A DNA stretch of 64,000 nt from DAOSXA01 sp964526835. Its GTDB lineage: Bacteria > Zixibacteria > MSB-5A5 > GN15 > FEB-12. Location: positions 6,028-70,027 of the forward strand of contig CAZGMK010000017.1 of assembly GCA_964526835.1 (NCBI GenBank), written 5' to 3'. The translations under genes were made by a program, and so were the position numbers. The notes beneath the pieces were generated by a model. The model did not search any database. It was not told the origin of the DNA and saw nothing but the letters and a program-made list of their open reading frames with translations. The stretch's first letter is position 1; each line of letters begins with the position of its first letter. Positions 18,222-27,436 of the stretch are shown in pieces.

Positions 18222-19074
18222 GGCGCCCCCCACTCCGACGCTTGCCAAAAACAACCGCCAGCGCGAAGTTGAGCGAAAGAAACACCGGCAGGATCAGGAA
18301 CGAGAACAGGTTCGGCAGGTGTTTGCGAAAGTACAGCCACAGCGAGTTATGGTGACGCCAGAGACGTATCACACGACCGGCCGTTGAACCGCGGCCCCAA
18401 TGATGCACACCGCCAGCGAGCGGCAGGAAGACATTGACGTAGTTGCGCCGTCCGAGCCTGGCGCACAGGTCGGTGTCTTCCATATACATGAAGAAACGCT
18501 CATCGAAGCCGTTCATGCGATGGAACAGGTCGCGTCTAATCATCAGCATCGTGGCGGCAGAGGCCGGTACCTGGGTCGGTGAATCGTAGTCCCCGAGGGT
18601 GTAGATCTCATTCTCCGGTGCGAGTCGCGCCAACACCGATCCTCGGGAAAACAGAATGTTATATATGGTCGGCAGCTTGCGACAGGTCGGCTGAAAAGCA
18701 CCGTCTGGCCATCGCAACCGGCCGCCGACCGCGCCGACCCGCGGCTGGGCGGCCAGAAAGCTGTCCATGTATGACACAGAACCTGCATCTATCAACACAT
18801 CCGGATTGAGGAACAACAGATGCTTGCCGCCGGCCTTCCGGGCGCCGACGTTGGCCGCGGCGGCGAAGCCAAGATTGCGCTCGAACGCGATCAGCTCGGC
18901 CTCGGGAAAGACACTACGCACCGCAATCCCCGGATCCTGGATTGACGCGTTATCGACGATGATAAGTTCGTGGTCTATACCCTGCAGGGCGTCACGCAAG
19001 TGCTCCAGGCTGTCTCTCAAATGCAGTTCGGAGTTATGAGTGACTATGATTACGCTGACCTGCAATGCGCTCAC
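18211..19074 (-). CDS. Family 2 glycosyltransferase, rhamnosyltransferase-like
   Basis: 287 residues, GTG start. An N-terminal GT-A fold with SVIIVTHNSE, VDNAS and the FLNPDV metal-binding region, then FFMYMEDTDLCARLGR, as in WbbL-like rhamnosyltransferases. A C-terminal hydrophobic segment (LFSFLILPVFLSLNFALAVVF) may anchor it to the membrane. The donor sugar cannot be determined. It lies 15 bases after the mannosyltransferase and overlaps the WecA-like gene, fitting one glycan operon. Confidence 0.8.
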   Translation of the reverse strand: MSALQVSVIIVTHNSELHLRDSLEHLRDALQGIDHELIIVDNASIQDPGIAVRSVFPEAELIAFERNLGFAAAANVGARKAGGKHLLFLNPDVLIDAGSVSYMDSFLAAQPRVGAVGGRLRWPDGAFQPTCRKLPTIYNILFSRGSVLARLAPENEIYTLGDYDSPTQVPASAATMLMIRRDLFHRMNGFDERFFMYMEDTDLCARLGRRNYVNVFLPLAGGVHHWGRGSTAGRVIRLWRHHNSLWLYFRKHLPNLFSFLILPVFLSLNFALAVVFGKRRSGGRRAD

Positions 19075-19089
19075 CGCGCCGTTCCGTCA

Positions 19090-19818
19090 TCAATCGAGCC
19101 GGCCAAAAATCGACTTAAGCCGCAGCCACCAGACTCGATAGACCGCCTCCAACATGATCTTTCTGGACATCTTTGACACGCCGGCGGTACGGTCGTAGAA
19201 AATGATCGGAATCTCCTTGATGCGAAACTTGTTCTTCCAGACCCTCATGGACATCTCGATCTGGAAGGCGTAGCCGGTGCTGCGAACTGCGTCCAGATCT
19301 ATCGACTCCAGGACCTCACGGCGAAAGCACTTGAAACCGCCGGTTGCGTCGTGCAACGGCAAGCCGGTTACCAGGCGCGTGTAGACATTGGCGTAGTAGG
19401 ATAACAGCAGCCGCGACATAGGCCAGTTAATGACGTTGACCCCACTGATATAGCGGGAGCCGATCACAAGGTCGTAGTCCTTGATTTCGCGCAGGAAGTC
19501 CTTGATATACTCGGGCCCGTGCGAGAAGTCAGCGTCCATCTCGAAAATATAGTCGTAACCACGCTCGATGGCCCACTTGAAACCCGCGATGTAGGCACGT
19601 CCCAGGCCATTCTTTTCCGCTCGATGCAGTACGTTGACTTTGTCTTCCCGATCGGCGAGCCGATCGGCGATTCGCCCCGTGCCATCAGGGGAGTTGTCAT
19701 CGACAATGAGCACGTTGACCCTTGGATCCATCGGCAGAACCGCGTGAACAATCTTCTCGATATTCTCCCTCTCGTTGTAGGTCGGGAAAATGATCAGGGC
19801 GCGCTGTGTCGGACTCAT
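19090..19818 (-). CDS. Polyprenol-phosphate mannosyltransferase (Dpm1-like GT2)
   Basis: About 242 residues. It would make polyprenyl-phosphate mannose (or a related sugar) from GDP-mannose at the cytoplasmic face, the donor for GT-C enzymes such as the GT39-like protein in this cluster. Motifs are IIFPTYNERENI, VDDNSPDGTG, EMDADFSHGPEYI, GSRYISG and GGFKCFRREVL. No C-terminal membrane pair is present, as in bacterial soluble Dpm1. The ATG at 19818 overlaps the upstream YfhO stop as ATGA and begins right at the catalytic domain; an in-frame extension to 19899 has no homology. Confidence 0.87.
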   Translation of the reverse strand: MSPTQRALIIFPTYNERENIEKIVHAVLPMDPRVNVLIVDDNSPDGTGRIADRLADREDKVNVLHRAEKNGLGRAYIAGFKWAIERGYDYIFEMDADFSHGPEYIKDFLREIKDYDLVIGSRYISGVNVINWPMSRLLLSYYANVYTRLVTGLPLHDATGGFKCFRREVLESIDLDAVRSTGYAFQIEMSMRVWKNKFRIKEIPIIFYDRTAGVSKMSRKIMLEAVYRVWWLRLKSIFGRLD

Positions 19819-22298
19819 TCCATAGCCTCTTCTCCGGTTGCACTCCGACGATCCGATCGATAACGCCCGACCTGCACTGCGGTGACGGCTATCAACCAAA
19901 TCAGAGTGAGCAGCGTCAGCAGTCTACCGGTGGCGTATCTTGATGAGTTGTACCTGAACAGAACCTGCTCGGTTCCGCCGGGTACCGCCACCGCCCGGAA
20001 GGTTCCGAAAGCCCTCAAGAGTTGGGCGGGGCGACCGTCGACCTCCACATGCCACGAGTCGTAGTAGTTGTCCCCCAGAAGCAGGAGGGCGTTGTCGGAC
20101 GTCTTCACCCCGACCAGGACCGAATCCAGGGCATGACCGACGATCCAGGCAGAGTCTGATACCGCCTCGACTGAATCCGGAAGCGACTCGACAGCGAGAG
20201 CGGGTTCCTGTTCGAGAAGCAGGGTGCGTCGTATGTCAGCGGCTCCGTCTAGAATCCTGGGGTAGATAGCCTCGCGGCTGCTCATTACTTCGTAGTCCCG
20301 GTAGAGCTTGACACGCGGCAGGGCGTTGGGGTTACGGATGATCTGAGCCTGCTGTCCTAGGTCGAGAGCCTGGCTGATTGGCTCCGATCCGAAGTAGTTG
20401 GCGGGCAACTGCTGACCACCCGGAAGAAGAAGGTACTCCGCACCGACCAGATTGAGGAAGTTGGGATTGCCCTGGTTAGTCTTGGCTGGACCGCCCAGCA
20501 ATTGATCGTACCACCGCAACTGGTTCCCGTGGTAGCCGACGACGACCTCCTGCCCGAACAACGGCAACATGGTCTCCGGCAGAATACCGAAATTCATCAC
20601 TCGATACTGTCCGGGTGTGTTCTCGAAGAACTGTGTTATCGGGTTGCCCGCGAAATACTGCTCGGCGTCGAAGGTGCTTATGAAGCGGCTGTTGAACCGC
20701 ATCCCGTCGATGACCGGGAGCGCCACCACCGCCAGCAATATGGCGACGCCGACTCTCCCCGCTCGGTAAAGCCATATGAACAGAGCTGTCAGCAGCGCAA
20801 AGAGGAAGCCCATCCAGGCGCCGGCGGAAATATCGGGCAGCATCCTGACAGCGATGTCAAGCTTGGTAATCCCTCTCTGTACCTGCTGCGTGGTGGCTTC
20901 TTCATAGAACAGATCGGACCAAGCCTTCAAAAACCCTTCGCCGCCCGCCGAAATCATCAGCGCCAGCATAAGCATCAGGGCCGGGAAACCCCACAGCAGG
21001 TAGTTGAAACGCGGCGAAACCTCTCGGCGCCGATTTGCGTAATCGCGAATCCACTGCAAACCCATGCCGGCCAGGAGAGATAACGAAAACGAAAAAAGAA
21101 ACATGATCATCGCCGGCGCGCGCAGCGATTTCACTTTGGGTATGAGCCAGTAGAACAATCGAAAGACGGGTGTAGTATCGCCCAGGGCGTAAAGAAAAGC
21201 GAACAGAGCCAGGCCTCCGAAGAACCACGCCTCCTTGCGTCGGGCAAAGAACAAGCCGATCAAACCGACGAAGAGTGTGACTATCCCGACCGACTCCGAA
21301 TTGTCTTTGAAGTAGTTCTTACCCCAGTAGTGGGTCCCCGCCTTGTCCGAATTTGTGCCGGGGAATTCGGGGATCAGCATCCCCATGGCCTCCTCCTCGT
21401 GCATGGACCAGGAGGTGGCCCACTGCCAGCCCGATTTCGAGTCGGCTCGCGGAGAAAACTCTGTCGTGTAAATGTAACCCGGATAGAACTGGATCGCGGA
21501 GAGCAGGAGTCCGATCAATACCGCATACAGCGCCAAGACTCCCGGCCGGATGACAGCCGGTACACTGCCGGTCCGACGCCACAGGAAAACCATCTTGAAG
21601 ACCGTGTAAAGCGCCGCCGCCCAGAGCACAAAATACGACATCTGCGGGTGGGGTGAGAGAATAATGAACCCGACTACCAGCCCCATCATGGAAAAGTGGA
21701 AGAACTGCCGGTAACCGGAAGTCTCGAAGCCGCTCTCAAGAAAGTAAATGACCATTGGGAAGAGAGTGGTGACGAATATCTTCCCGTCGTGGCCCGGCGC
21801 CACCAGAGAGATCAGATAGGCTGAGAACATATATCCGGCGGCCGACATGAGCGATGGAATCTTGCTCAGGCCGAACCTTCGCGCACAAAGGTACATCAGA
21901 ATGCCGGCCAGGAAGATGTGAAGGAACAGGTTTATCCCGAGCGTGCGGTAAAGCGAACCGAAAAACTTGATGAAGGACAGCGGATAGAAGATGTCACCAT
22001 GGAAGGCATCGACATAGGGCATCCCTCCGAAGATATAGGGATTCCACTGCGGCACGCTCCAGTGCTCGGCGACGTGATCGATCAGCAGCGACCGCATGAA
22101 GATGCCGGCGTTAATGGTGTCGGAACCATGGAGCATCTTGTCGGAGAAGAGGAAGGAGGAGAAGAGGATAACCAGCGCCACGAACAGCACGACAAAGGCG
22201 CCGGGGGCGAACCAGCGGGAGTTCTCGATATCGAAAGTCCGGGCTGCGGGTCTTCTTGCAGTTGAATCAGGGCGCTGCTTCTTCTTGGCCAAGGTCAA
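19815..22298 (-). CDS. YfhO family membrane protein
   Basis: 827 residues with an N-terminal membrane segment, ~12 further helices and a C-terminal soluble domain (about 560-800) ending in one helix. The motif GGMPYVDAFHGDIFYPLSF near residue 90 is the conserved early periplasmic loop of YfhO proteins, GT-C-like enzymes or flippases in envelope glycosylation (Firmicute homologues act in teichoic acid glycosylation). The start is TTG at 22298 or TTG at 22292, the latter better spaced from GGGAG. It follows the LPG-synthase-like gene by 13 bases. Confidence 0.8.
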   Translation of the reverse strand: MTLAKKKQRPDSTARRPAARTFDIENSRWFAPGAFVVLFVALVILFSSFLFSDKMLHGSDTINAGIFMRSLLIDHVAEHWSVPQWNPYIFGGMPYVDAFHGDIFYPLSFIKFFGSLYRTLGINLFLHIFLAGILMYLCARRFGLSKIPSLMSAAGYMFSAYLISLVAPGHDGKIFVTTLFPMVIYFLESGFETSGYRQFFHFSMMGLVVGFIILSPHPQMSYFVLWAAALYTVFKMVFLWRRTGSVPAVIRPGVLALYAVLIGLLLSAIQFYPGYIYTTEFSPRADSKSGWQWATSWSMHEEEAMGMLIPEFPGTNSDKAGTHYWGKNYFKDNSESVGIVTLFVGLIGLFFARRKEAWFFGGLALFAFLYALGDTTPVFRLFYWLIPKVKSLRAPAMIMFLFSFSLSLLAGMGLQWIRDYANRRREVSPRFNYLLWGFPALMLMLALMISAGGEGFLKAWSDLFYEEATTQQVQRGITKLDIAVRMLPDISAGAWMGFLFALLTALFIWLYRAGRVGVAILLAVVALPVIDGMRFNSRFISTFDAEQYFAGNPITQFFENTPGQYRVMNFGILPETMLPLFGQEVVVGYHGNQLRWYDQLLGGPAKTNQGNPNFLNLVGAEYLLLPGGQQLPANYFGSEPISQALDLGQQAQIIRNPNALPRVKLYRDYEVMSSREAIYPRILDGAADIRRTLLLEQEPALAVESLPDSVEAVSDSAWIVGHALDSVLVGVKTSDNALLLLGDNYYDSWHVEVDGRPAQLLRAFGTFRAVAVPGGTEQVLFRYNSSRYATGRLLTLLTLIWLIAVTAVQVGRYRSDRRSATGEEAME

Positions 22299-22311
22299 TC
22301 TCCCGTCTTCA

Positions 22312-23259
22312 TCAGCGACGCACGGTCAGAGCCACGAGCGCCGCAGTTATCTCCAGCAGTATGGCCCATATACGCGCCACGACCGCCACAGCCGGCCCGA
22401 TCGGCCCCAGAAACGGCGTAAGCATCAAGCCCATCACCAGTTCACGGGGTCCGAACCCGCCCGGCGCGAAGAATGACAGATACCCGACCTGATAAGCGGC
22501 ATTGTAGATACCGGCGGCCGCTATCACGCTCAGATCCGTCGGTCCGGCGACAGCGCGAACAAAGAAGAAGAAGGCCACACCATAGCAGAACCAGCCCAGA
22601 AAATAACGGAGAAGCAGTTGCAGGGCAACTCTTTTGTCCAGGGCGAAGGAGATCGAAGGTCGACCCATCCGGGCCAGGCCCCAATTAGCCAAAGCCAGGA
22701 TCCGACGCGGCCAGAGAACCAGCGCCGCGGTTACCGCCAGCATGCCCAGCGTGAACAGCCAGGCCGAGTAGTCGCCCAGAAGCGCTACCTGTTCGATCAG
22801 TATCCGTGATTCGAGTTGAAAGGCCAGAGCGAAGATCAGGAACGAGACCGGAATACTGAAGAGCTGGACCATGACAAACGATGCCGTGGCCTGCTCGGGC
22901 TGAACGCCCTCCTTTCGGGCCAGGTAGAGTACTCCCAGCAGGGCCCAGACCTTACCGGGAATGTAGCGTCCAAGGTCGGCCAGGTAGAAAATTCGCCAGC
23001 ACTTTCGCAGTGGTATCTTGTAACCGAAGCCCCCAATCAGGCGCTGCCAGTTGGCCGACATGACCAGGAAGGTAACCAACCCGGTCGCCAGCGACAGGGC
23101 AAGCCATCCCCACCTGATATCCCACGGGTAGTCCTTGATCTGCTCCCAGTGACGCGCGACCTGGATAAACAGGAAGTATATGATGACTATGGTCAAGCCC
23201 GTCTTGAGAACGGCGACGATGAAACGACGGACGGGGCGGGCGGAAGACGAGTTGTCCAT
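22312..23259 (-). CDS. Lysylphosphatidylglycerol synthase-like integral membrane protein (AglD/UPF0104 family)
   Basis: 315 residues and about eight membrane segments. The family contains the flippase half of MprF and many uncharacterised proteins in polysaccharide clusters. Characteristic stretches are DLGRYIPGKVWALLG and the C-terminal FFAPGGFGPRELVMGLML. The cytoplasmic synthase domain of MprF is absent. By context it probably moves a lipid or lipid-linked sugar across the inner membrane for the neighbouring glycosyltransferases. The substrate is unknown. Confidence 0.8.
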   Translation of the reverse strand: MDNSSSARPVRRFIVAVLKTGLTIVIIYFLFIQVARHWEQIKDYPWDIRWGWLALSLATGLVTFLVMSANWQRLIGGFGYKIPLRKCWRIFYLADLGRYIPGKVWALLGVLYLARKEGVQPEQATASFVMVQLFSIPVSFLIFALAFQLESRILIEQVALLGDYSAWLFTLGMLAVTAALVLWPRRILALANWGLARMGRPSISFALDKRVALQLLLRYFLGWFCYGVAFFFFVRAVAGPTDLSVIAAAGIYNAAYQVGYLSFFAPGGFGPRELVMGLMLTPFLGPIGPAVAVVARIWAILLEITAALVALTVRR

Positions 23260-23267
23260 ATGAACCG

Positions 23268-24236
23268 CTAACCCTCAGAACCAGCCCCGCGCCCACGACC
23301 GAGATCGCGAAGCTGGCGTCGTAGATCCGACAGTTCTTCCTTGATCGCAGTCTGCCCCTCGGCGACAAATCCCATCATGAACAGCGCCATGCCGATTCCA
23401 ACCAGAAGCATCACCAGATACAGCAGCTCTCTGCGCCCCTCACCCTCGACATAGCGCAGGTACAGCGCCACCAGGCCGACGAGTACTCCCAGGGCGAAGA
23501 TCGCCGAGCCGGCCAGGCCGAAGAACAACAGCGGCTTACGAAGGAATGAAAGCTGGAACTTCACCGCCAGCATGTCCAGGACACCGACCGGGATGCGCCA
23601 GATCGACGCGAACTTAGATTCTCCCCAGGCGCGATCATACAGCGTGACCTTGACCTCTTCAATGCGATAGCCGGCGTCGGACGCCAGCGGCACCAGGTAG
23701 CGATGCCAGTCGCGCCGGAGGTAGATACGTTCGACTACTTCTCGGCGAAAAGCCTTACAGGAGTTCAGGTCATGTACCTTGACTCCAAATATGCGCCGGG
23801 AAATGCTGTTGTATACCCGCGAGACCAGACGCTTCCGGTACCTGCCCTGCTTCCAGCCGGTGCACAAGTCCGCCCCCTCGAGAATCGGCTGAACCAGTCG
23901 CGGGATGTCATCGGGCAGGAATTGTAAATCGGCCGGATAGAACACGAAGATGTCGCTGCGGGCGGTAGCGAAACCGGTCTGCAGGGCGGCGGTAAGCCCC
24001 CGATTACTGGGGTGAACAGCGTACCGAACAAAATCATAGCGCCGGGCGGCCTCTTCTATTCGCTGGAGAGTGTCATCGGTAGAACCGTCATCAACAAACA
24101 CAAGCTCATGACGATGCCGGCTGCCCTCAGCCATCTCGCTGAAGAGCCGGCAGAACTGCTCGATATTTCCGGCTTCGTTGAAGGCCGGAACGATTGTGGA
24201 AATCACAGTCCTGTTATCCGATTCGGTCGACGCCAC
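23268..24236 (-). CDS. GtrB/DPM-like family 2 glycosyltransferase with two C-terminal membrane helices
   Basis: About 322 residues. The GT-A domain has STIVPAFNEAGNIEQFC, FVDDGSTDDT, FYPADLQFLPDD and the FR-REVVERIYL region. Two hydrophobic helices near 240-300 follow (LLFFGLAGSAIFALGVLVGL and LLYLVMLLVGIGMALFM), as in GtrB/ArnC enzymes that make undecaprenyl-phosphate sugars. A GTG at 24236 has a GAGG site 8-9 bases upstream and starts just after the upstream stop; an ATG at 24257 would overlap that gene by 20 bases. A short Arg-rich tail ends the protein. Confidence 0.82.
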   Translation of the reverse strand: MASTESDNRTVISTIVPAFNEAGNIEQFCRLFSEMAEGSRHRHELVFVDDGSTDDTLQRIEEAARRYDFVRYAVHPSNRGLTAALQTGFATARSDIFVFYPADLQFLPDDIPRLVQPILEGADLCTGWKQGRYRKRLVSRVYNSISRRIFGVKVHDLNSCKAFRREVVERIYLRRDWHRYLVPLASDAGYRIEEVKVTLYDRAWGESKFASIWRIPVGVLDMLAVKFQLSFLRKPLLFFGLAGSAIFALGVLVGLVALYLRYVEGEGRRELLYLVMLLVGIGMALFMMGFVAEGQTAIKEELSDLRRQLRDLGRGRGAGSEG

Positions 24237-24237
24237 G

Positions 24238-26343
24238 TTACATATCCTCAAGCTCATTCATAGCCAGTCGTATCTTACCTACCGTGGGGGCCAGCCGCAC
24301 AGCCCTGCGGAAGTATCTCAGACCCATAGTCTTATACTCGGATCGACCGGTCATCTCATAACGACCTTTGCAGAACATGGCCAGCGCGGCGTTAAGATTG
24401 TAGTTGGTGGGCGAAAACTCAACGGCTTTTTTCAGATAGTACTCCTGGCGCTCCCACTGGTTTTTCTTGTCAGCCAGATCTGCCATCAGCAGGTTGCCTG
24501 TGATGTTGTTTGGCTGCTGACGAAGATACTGAGACCCCAGGTACCAGGCCCGCGCAGTATCGCCGACGGTGAACATGACCGCGGCCAGCTCGAACACGGA
24601 GGGTTGATACTGACGCGCGACGGGATTGCCGGTCTTGCCGCCGATGGCATAGACACGTACCTTCTTGAGACCGACATGGTAAGTGCAGATGTGGGGCGAG
24701 TGGTCCAGAATGCCCGGCATTTGCTCCTTGGCTCGTTCCTCGTTCGACTCGTCAAGTAACAGGTGGGTCACCGGGAAACGGTCAAAAAGTCGCGCATCAC
24801 CGCCTTCCGGACCGAACATGTGAATCACCGCCGGTGCCCCTGTCACAAGAGCAAACGTGGGACCATAGGGTCCGGAGTACGTTGCATTCTCGCCCACCGA
24901 CATGGCAAAGTCGCGGGCGTTATCGCGAATCGTGAATTGCACTCGCTCCCGCCAATCCGTGATGCCGTAGGCTCCGCTGACCACAGTCCAACCGGTCAGC
25001 AGAACCACTGCTGCTCGTGAGAGCACCCGCGGGCGCGGCAGCTTCCCGGAATTGTACAGGTCGGTGGCCAGTCCCACCGCCGCGCTGAGCAACAGGGCGA
25101 CACCGAGGCCCTGCCACCAATCATGGCGATAATCGAAGTAACCGCCAAGGGCAAAGCTGATGCCTCCGATGACCTGCATGGCCACAACGTAGTTGATCGG
25201 TAGCACCAGTAGGTAGTACAACCACGGTATCTTCCCTTCGGCCCTCTCGCCCGCCTGGCGCCAGAGGCGGACCAGCACCACCGAAGCCGCGCCACAATAG
25301 GCATAGACCGAGGGCAGCTGATATCGCAAGGGGCGGTAGTTCCAGATCATCAGCGACAGGTGAAAAGCAACGATCATGGCGACGATGAAGACGTGGCCGG
25401 CGCCCAGAGTCCCGAAGCCGTCGCGCCAGCTGCGAGCTCTGGCGATATGATACAGCAGCATCCAGATCAGGACGACGCCGAGCAATCCGGGCACGACCAT
25501 ACGCTCGGACAGTCGGCTGTCGGCTCCGAAGCTGGACAGCTTCGAGAAAAACTCTCCGACGGAGTTGAAGGCCTCGGGAGCTCCGTAGAGATCATAGGCC
25601 TGCTCCCCGATATAGCCGGTCACCTGTTCCGGAGTTTGCACATAGCTGAAATACACCCAGGCAAGCGTCAGCACACCGAACCCGACCGCGAACATGAGTG
25701 GTTTGCGCGCCCGATCTGCGCTCTGCGCCTTATCCTCGAAGCGCCAGTGGTAGAGAAGCCAGCACGCGAACGGGAACAGGAAGATCAGACCGATCACCTT
25801 GCCGAAGTACACCCCCAGCCCGAGTGAGGCCCCCGCCAGCAGATATCCAAGTTGCCGAGGCCAGCAGCTGATCAGGACCAGGGCAAGGAAAGCCCAGAAA
25901 CACATGGCGTGTTCAAGGAAAGGCAAGCGCCCGAAGAAGAACAGGTTGTAGTTGAGTCCGGCCATGAAAGCAAACAGCCAGGCGGCCCACCATCCGGCCA
26001 GACGAACCATGAAGATAAAGAACAGAACCAGGGCGCCGAAAGCGTACAGCACACCAACCAGGTTGGACTGCCAAAGGCCCGTTCCGACGATCTCGAACAC
26101 CAGGACGGCCAGGGCAGTCACCGTGGATTTGACGAAGAAGGGCTGTCTATGGTCATTGAAGGGATTGAGGTCACCCCGCTCGACGAAGTACCGGGCGTAG
26201 AGGGTGTACTGCGGATGATCCGTATATACGCTTGTGGATTCAGACAGCCGCTGCGGCGGATCAGCCTCAAGGTCCCACAACCGCAGGCCCAGCAGGACTG
26301 CCAGAAACAGAACAGAAATGCCTATTTTCGTCAGCCGTGACAT
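24238..26343 (-). CDS. GT-C (GT39/ArnT-like) membrane glycosyltransferase with C-terminal TPR region
   Basis: 701 residues. An N-terminal membrane helix, then an acidic periplasmic loop (SESTSVYTDHPQYTLYAR) of the kind that holds the catalytic Asp in GT-C enzymes. About ten further helices follow, then a periplasmic domain from ~470 that ends in TPR-like helices (about 590-690, VGDTARAWYLGSQYLRQQPN and SPTNYNLNAALAMFCKG). It probably uses a polyprenyl-phosphate sugar made by the Dpm1-like or GtrB-like neighbours. Acceptor and sugar are unknown. The start overlaps the DegT stop by one base (TGATG). Confidence 0.7.
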   Translation of the reverse strand: MSRLTKIGISVLFLAVLLGLRLWDLEADPPQRLSESTSVYTDHPQYTLYARYFVERGDLNPFNDHRQPFFVKSTVTALAVLVFEIVGTGLWQSNLVGVLYAFGALVLFFIFMVRLAGWWAAWLFAFMAGLNYNLFFFGRLPFLEHAMCFWAFLALVLISCWPRQLGYLLAGASLGLGVYFGKVIGLIFLFPFACWLLYHWRFEDKAQSADRARKPLMFAVGFGVLTLAWVYFSYVQTPEQVTGYIGEQAYDLYGAPEAFNSVGEFFSKLSSFGADSRLSERMVVPGLLGVVLIWMLLYHIARARSWRDGFGTLGAGHVFIVAMIVAFHLSLMIWNYRPLRYQLPSVYAYCGAASVVLVRLWRQAGERAEGKIPWLYYLLVLPINYVVAMQVIGGISFALGGYFDYRHDWWQGLGVALLLSAAVGLATDLYNSGKLPRPRVLSRAAVVLLTGWTVVSGAYGITDWRERVQFTIRDNARDFAMSVGENATYSGPYGPTFALVTGAPAVIHMFGPEGGDARLFDRFPVTHLLLDESNEERAKEQMPGILDHSPHICTYHVGLKKVRVYAIGGKTGNPVARQYQPSVFELAAVMFTVGDTARAWYLGSQYLRQQPNNITGNLLMADLADKKNQWERQEYYLKKAVEFSPTNYNLNAALAMFCKGRYEMTGRSEYKTMGLRYFRRAVRLAPTVGKIRLAMNELEDM

Positions 26344-27428
26344 CAGCCCCTTTCAAAGAACTCTCTCACCCTGGCGCCCACATACTCAACATGTTCCTCC
26401 GGCATTTCAGGGTAGATGGGAAGCGACAGGATCTGCTCAGACAGTTCCTCGGTCACCGGGAAATCGCCTTTCTTGTGCCCCAGGTACCCAAAAGCAGGCT
26501 GTAGGTGTATCGGTATTGGATAGTGAATTATGCTGGGCACTCCGTTCTCAGACAGATACTCCTGTAGCTCATCTCGTCGCTCGGCGGCAATCACGTATAC
26601 GTGAAAAACCTCCTGTTCCGGTAATACGACCGGTAATCCTTTCAGCAAGTCATTGTACAGAGATGCAATCCGTTTACGCTTTCGATTCCACTCATCAAGG
26701 TGTCGAAGCTTGACTCTGAGAATCGCCCCTTGAATTGCATCCATTCGCGCATTGTAACCCAGCAACTCGTGACGATACTTCTCGGAAGAACCATGGTCCC
26801 TCAGCATCCGAAGGCGCCCGGCCAAAGATTCATCACCGGTAGTAATTGCCCCCCCCTCACCGCAAGCCCCGAGGTTCTTGGCCGGATAAAACGAAAACGC
26901 AGCCATTTCCCCCAGTGAACCGACAGGACGACCATTGTACTTTGCGCCGTGAGCCTGGGCGGAATCCTCTATCAGAGCCAGATCATGCTGAAGGGCAACA
27001 CTCTCGACCGCATCCCAATCGACCGGACGCCCATACAGGTGCACAGGCACAACGGCCTTGGTCTTATCGGTGACTTCGATCCTCGATGGATCCATGTTCC
27101 GAGAGACAGGATCAACATCGACAAGAACCGGACGCGCCCCCGTGTGAGCGATGGCGGCAGCGGTCGCAACAAAGGTATTGGCTGAAGTAATGACTTCAGC
27201 GCCAGGCCGAATACCGAGCGCCCTGAGAGAAAGCAATAGAGCAGAAGTGCCGGAGTTGACGGCAACACAATACCTGCTCCCGCAGTATCGGGCGAATTCC
27301 TGCTCAAACTGCTCAACTTCAGGTCCCAGAACGTAGCTGCCGCTGGACAATACACTCTGCAGAGCGGCAGATATCTCTTTTCGGAGACTGCGATATTGAG
27401 CCGTCAAATCGAGGTACGGCACCTTCAT
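26343..27428 (-). CDS. DegT/DnrJ/EryC1 family PLP-dependent sugar aminotransferase
   Basis: 361 residues. It transaminates a keto-nucleotide-sugar to an amino sugar for surface glycans. The start MKVPYLDLTAQY is typical. PLP-site features are NSGTSALLLSLRALG, EDSAQAHGA and the Schiff-base Lys in FYPAKNLGACGEGGAI; HYPIPIHLQPAF is the usual C-terminal signature. The ATG at 27428 lies 8 bases after the pyrC stop. The frame extends upstream inside pyrC, but the homology begins exactly at this ATG. Confidence 0.9.
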   Translation of the reverse strand: MKVPYLDLTAQYRSLRKEISAALQSVLSSGSYVLGPEVEQFEQEFARYCGSRYCVAVNSGTSALLLSLRALGIRPGAEVITSANTFVATAAAIAHTGARPVLVDVDPVSRNMDPSRIEVTDKTKAVVPVHLYGRPVDWDAVESVALQHDLALIEDSAQAHGAKYNGRPVGSLGEMAAFSFYPAKNLGACGEGGAITTGDESLAGRLRMLRDHGSSEKYRHELLGYNARMDAIQGAILRVKLRHLDEWNRKRKRIASLYNDLLKGLPVVLPEQEVFHVYVIAAERRDELQEYLSENGVPSIIHYPIPIHLQPAFGYLGHKKGDFPVTEELSEQILSLPIYPEMPEEHVEYVGARVREFFERG

Positions 27429-27436
27429 CGCATCAA

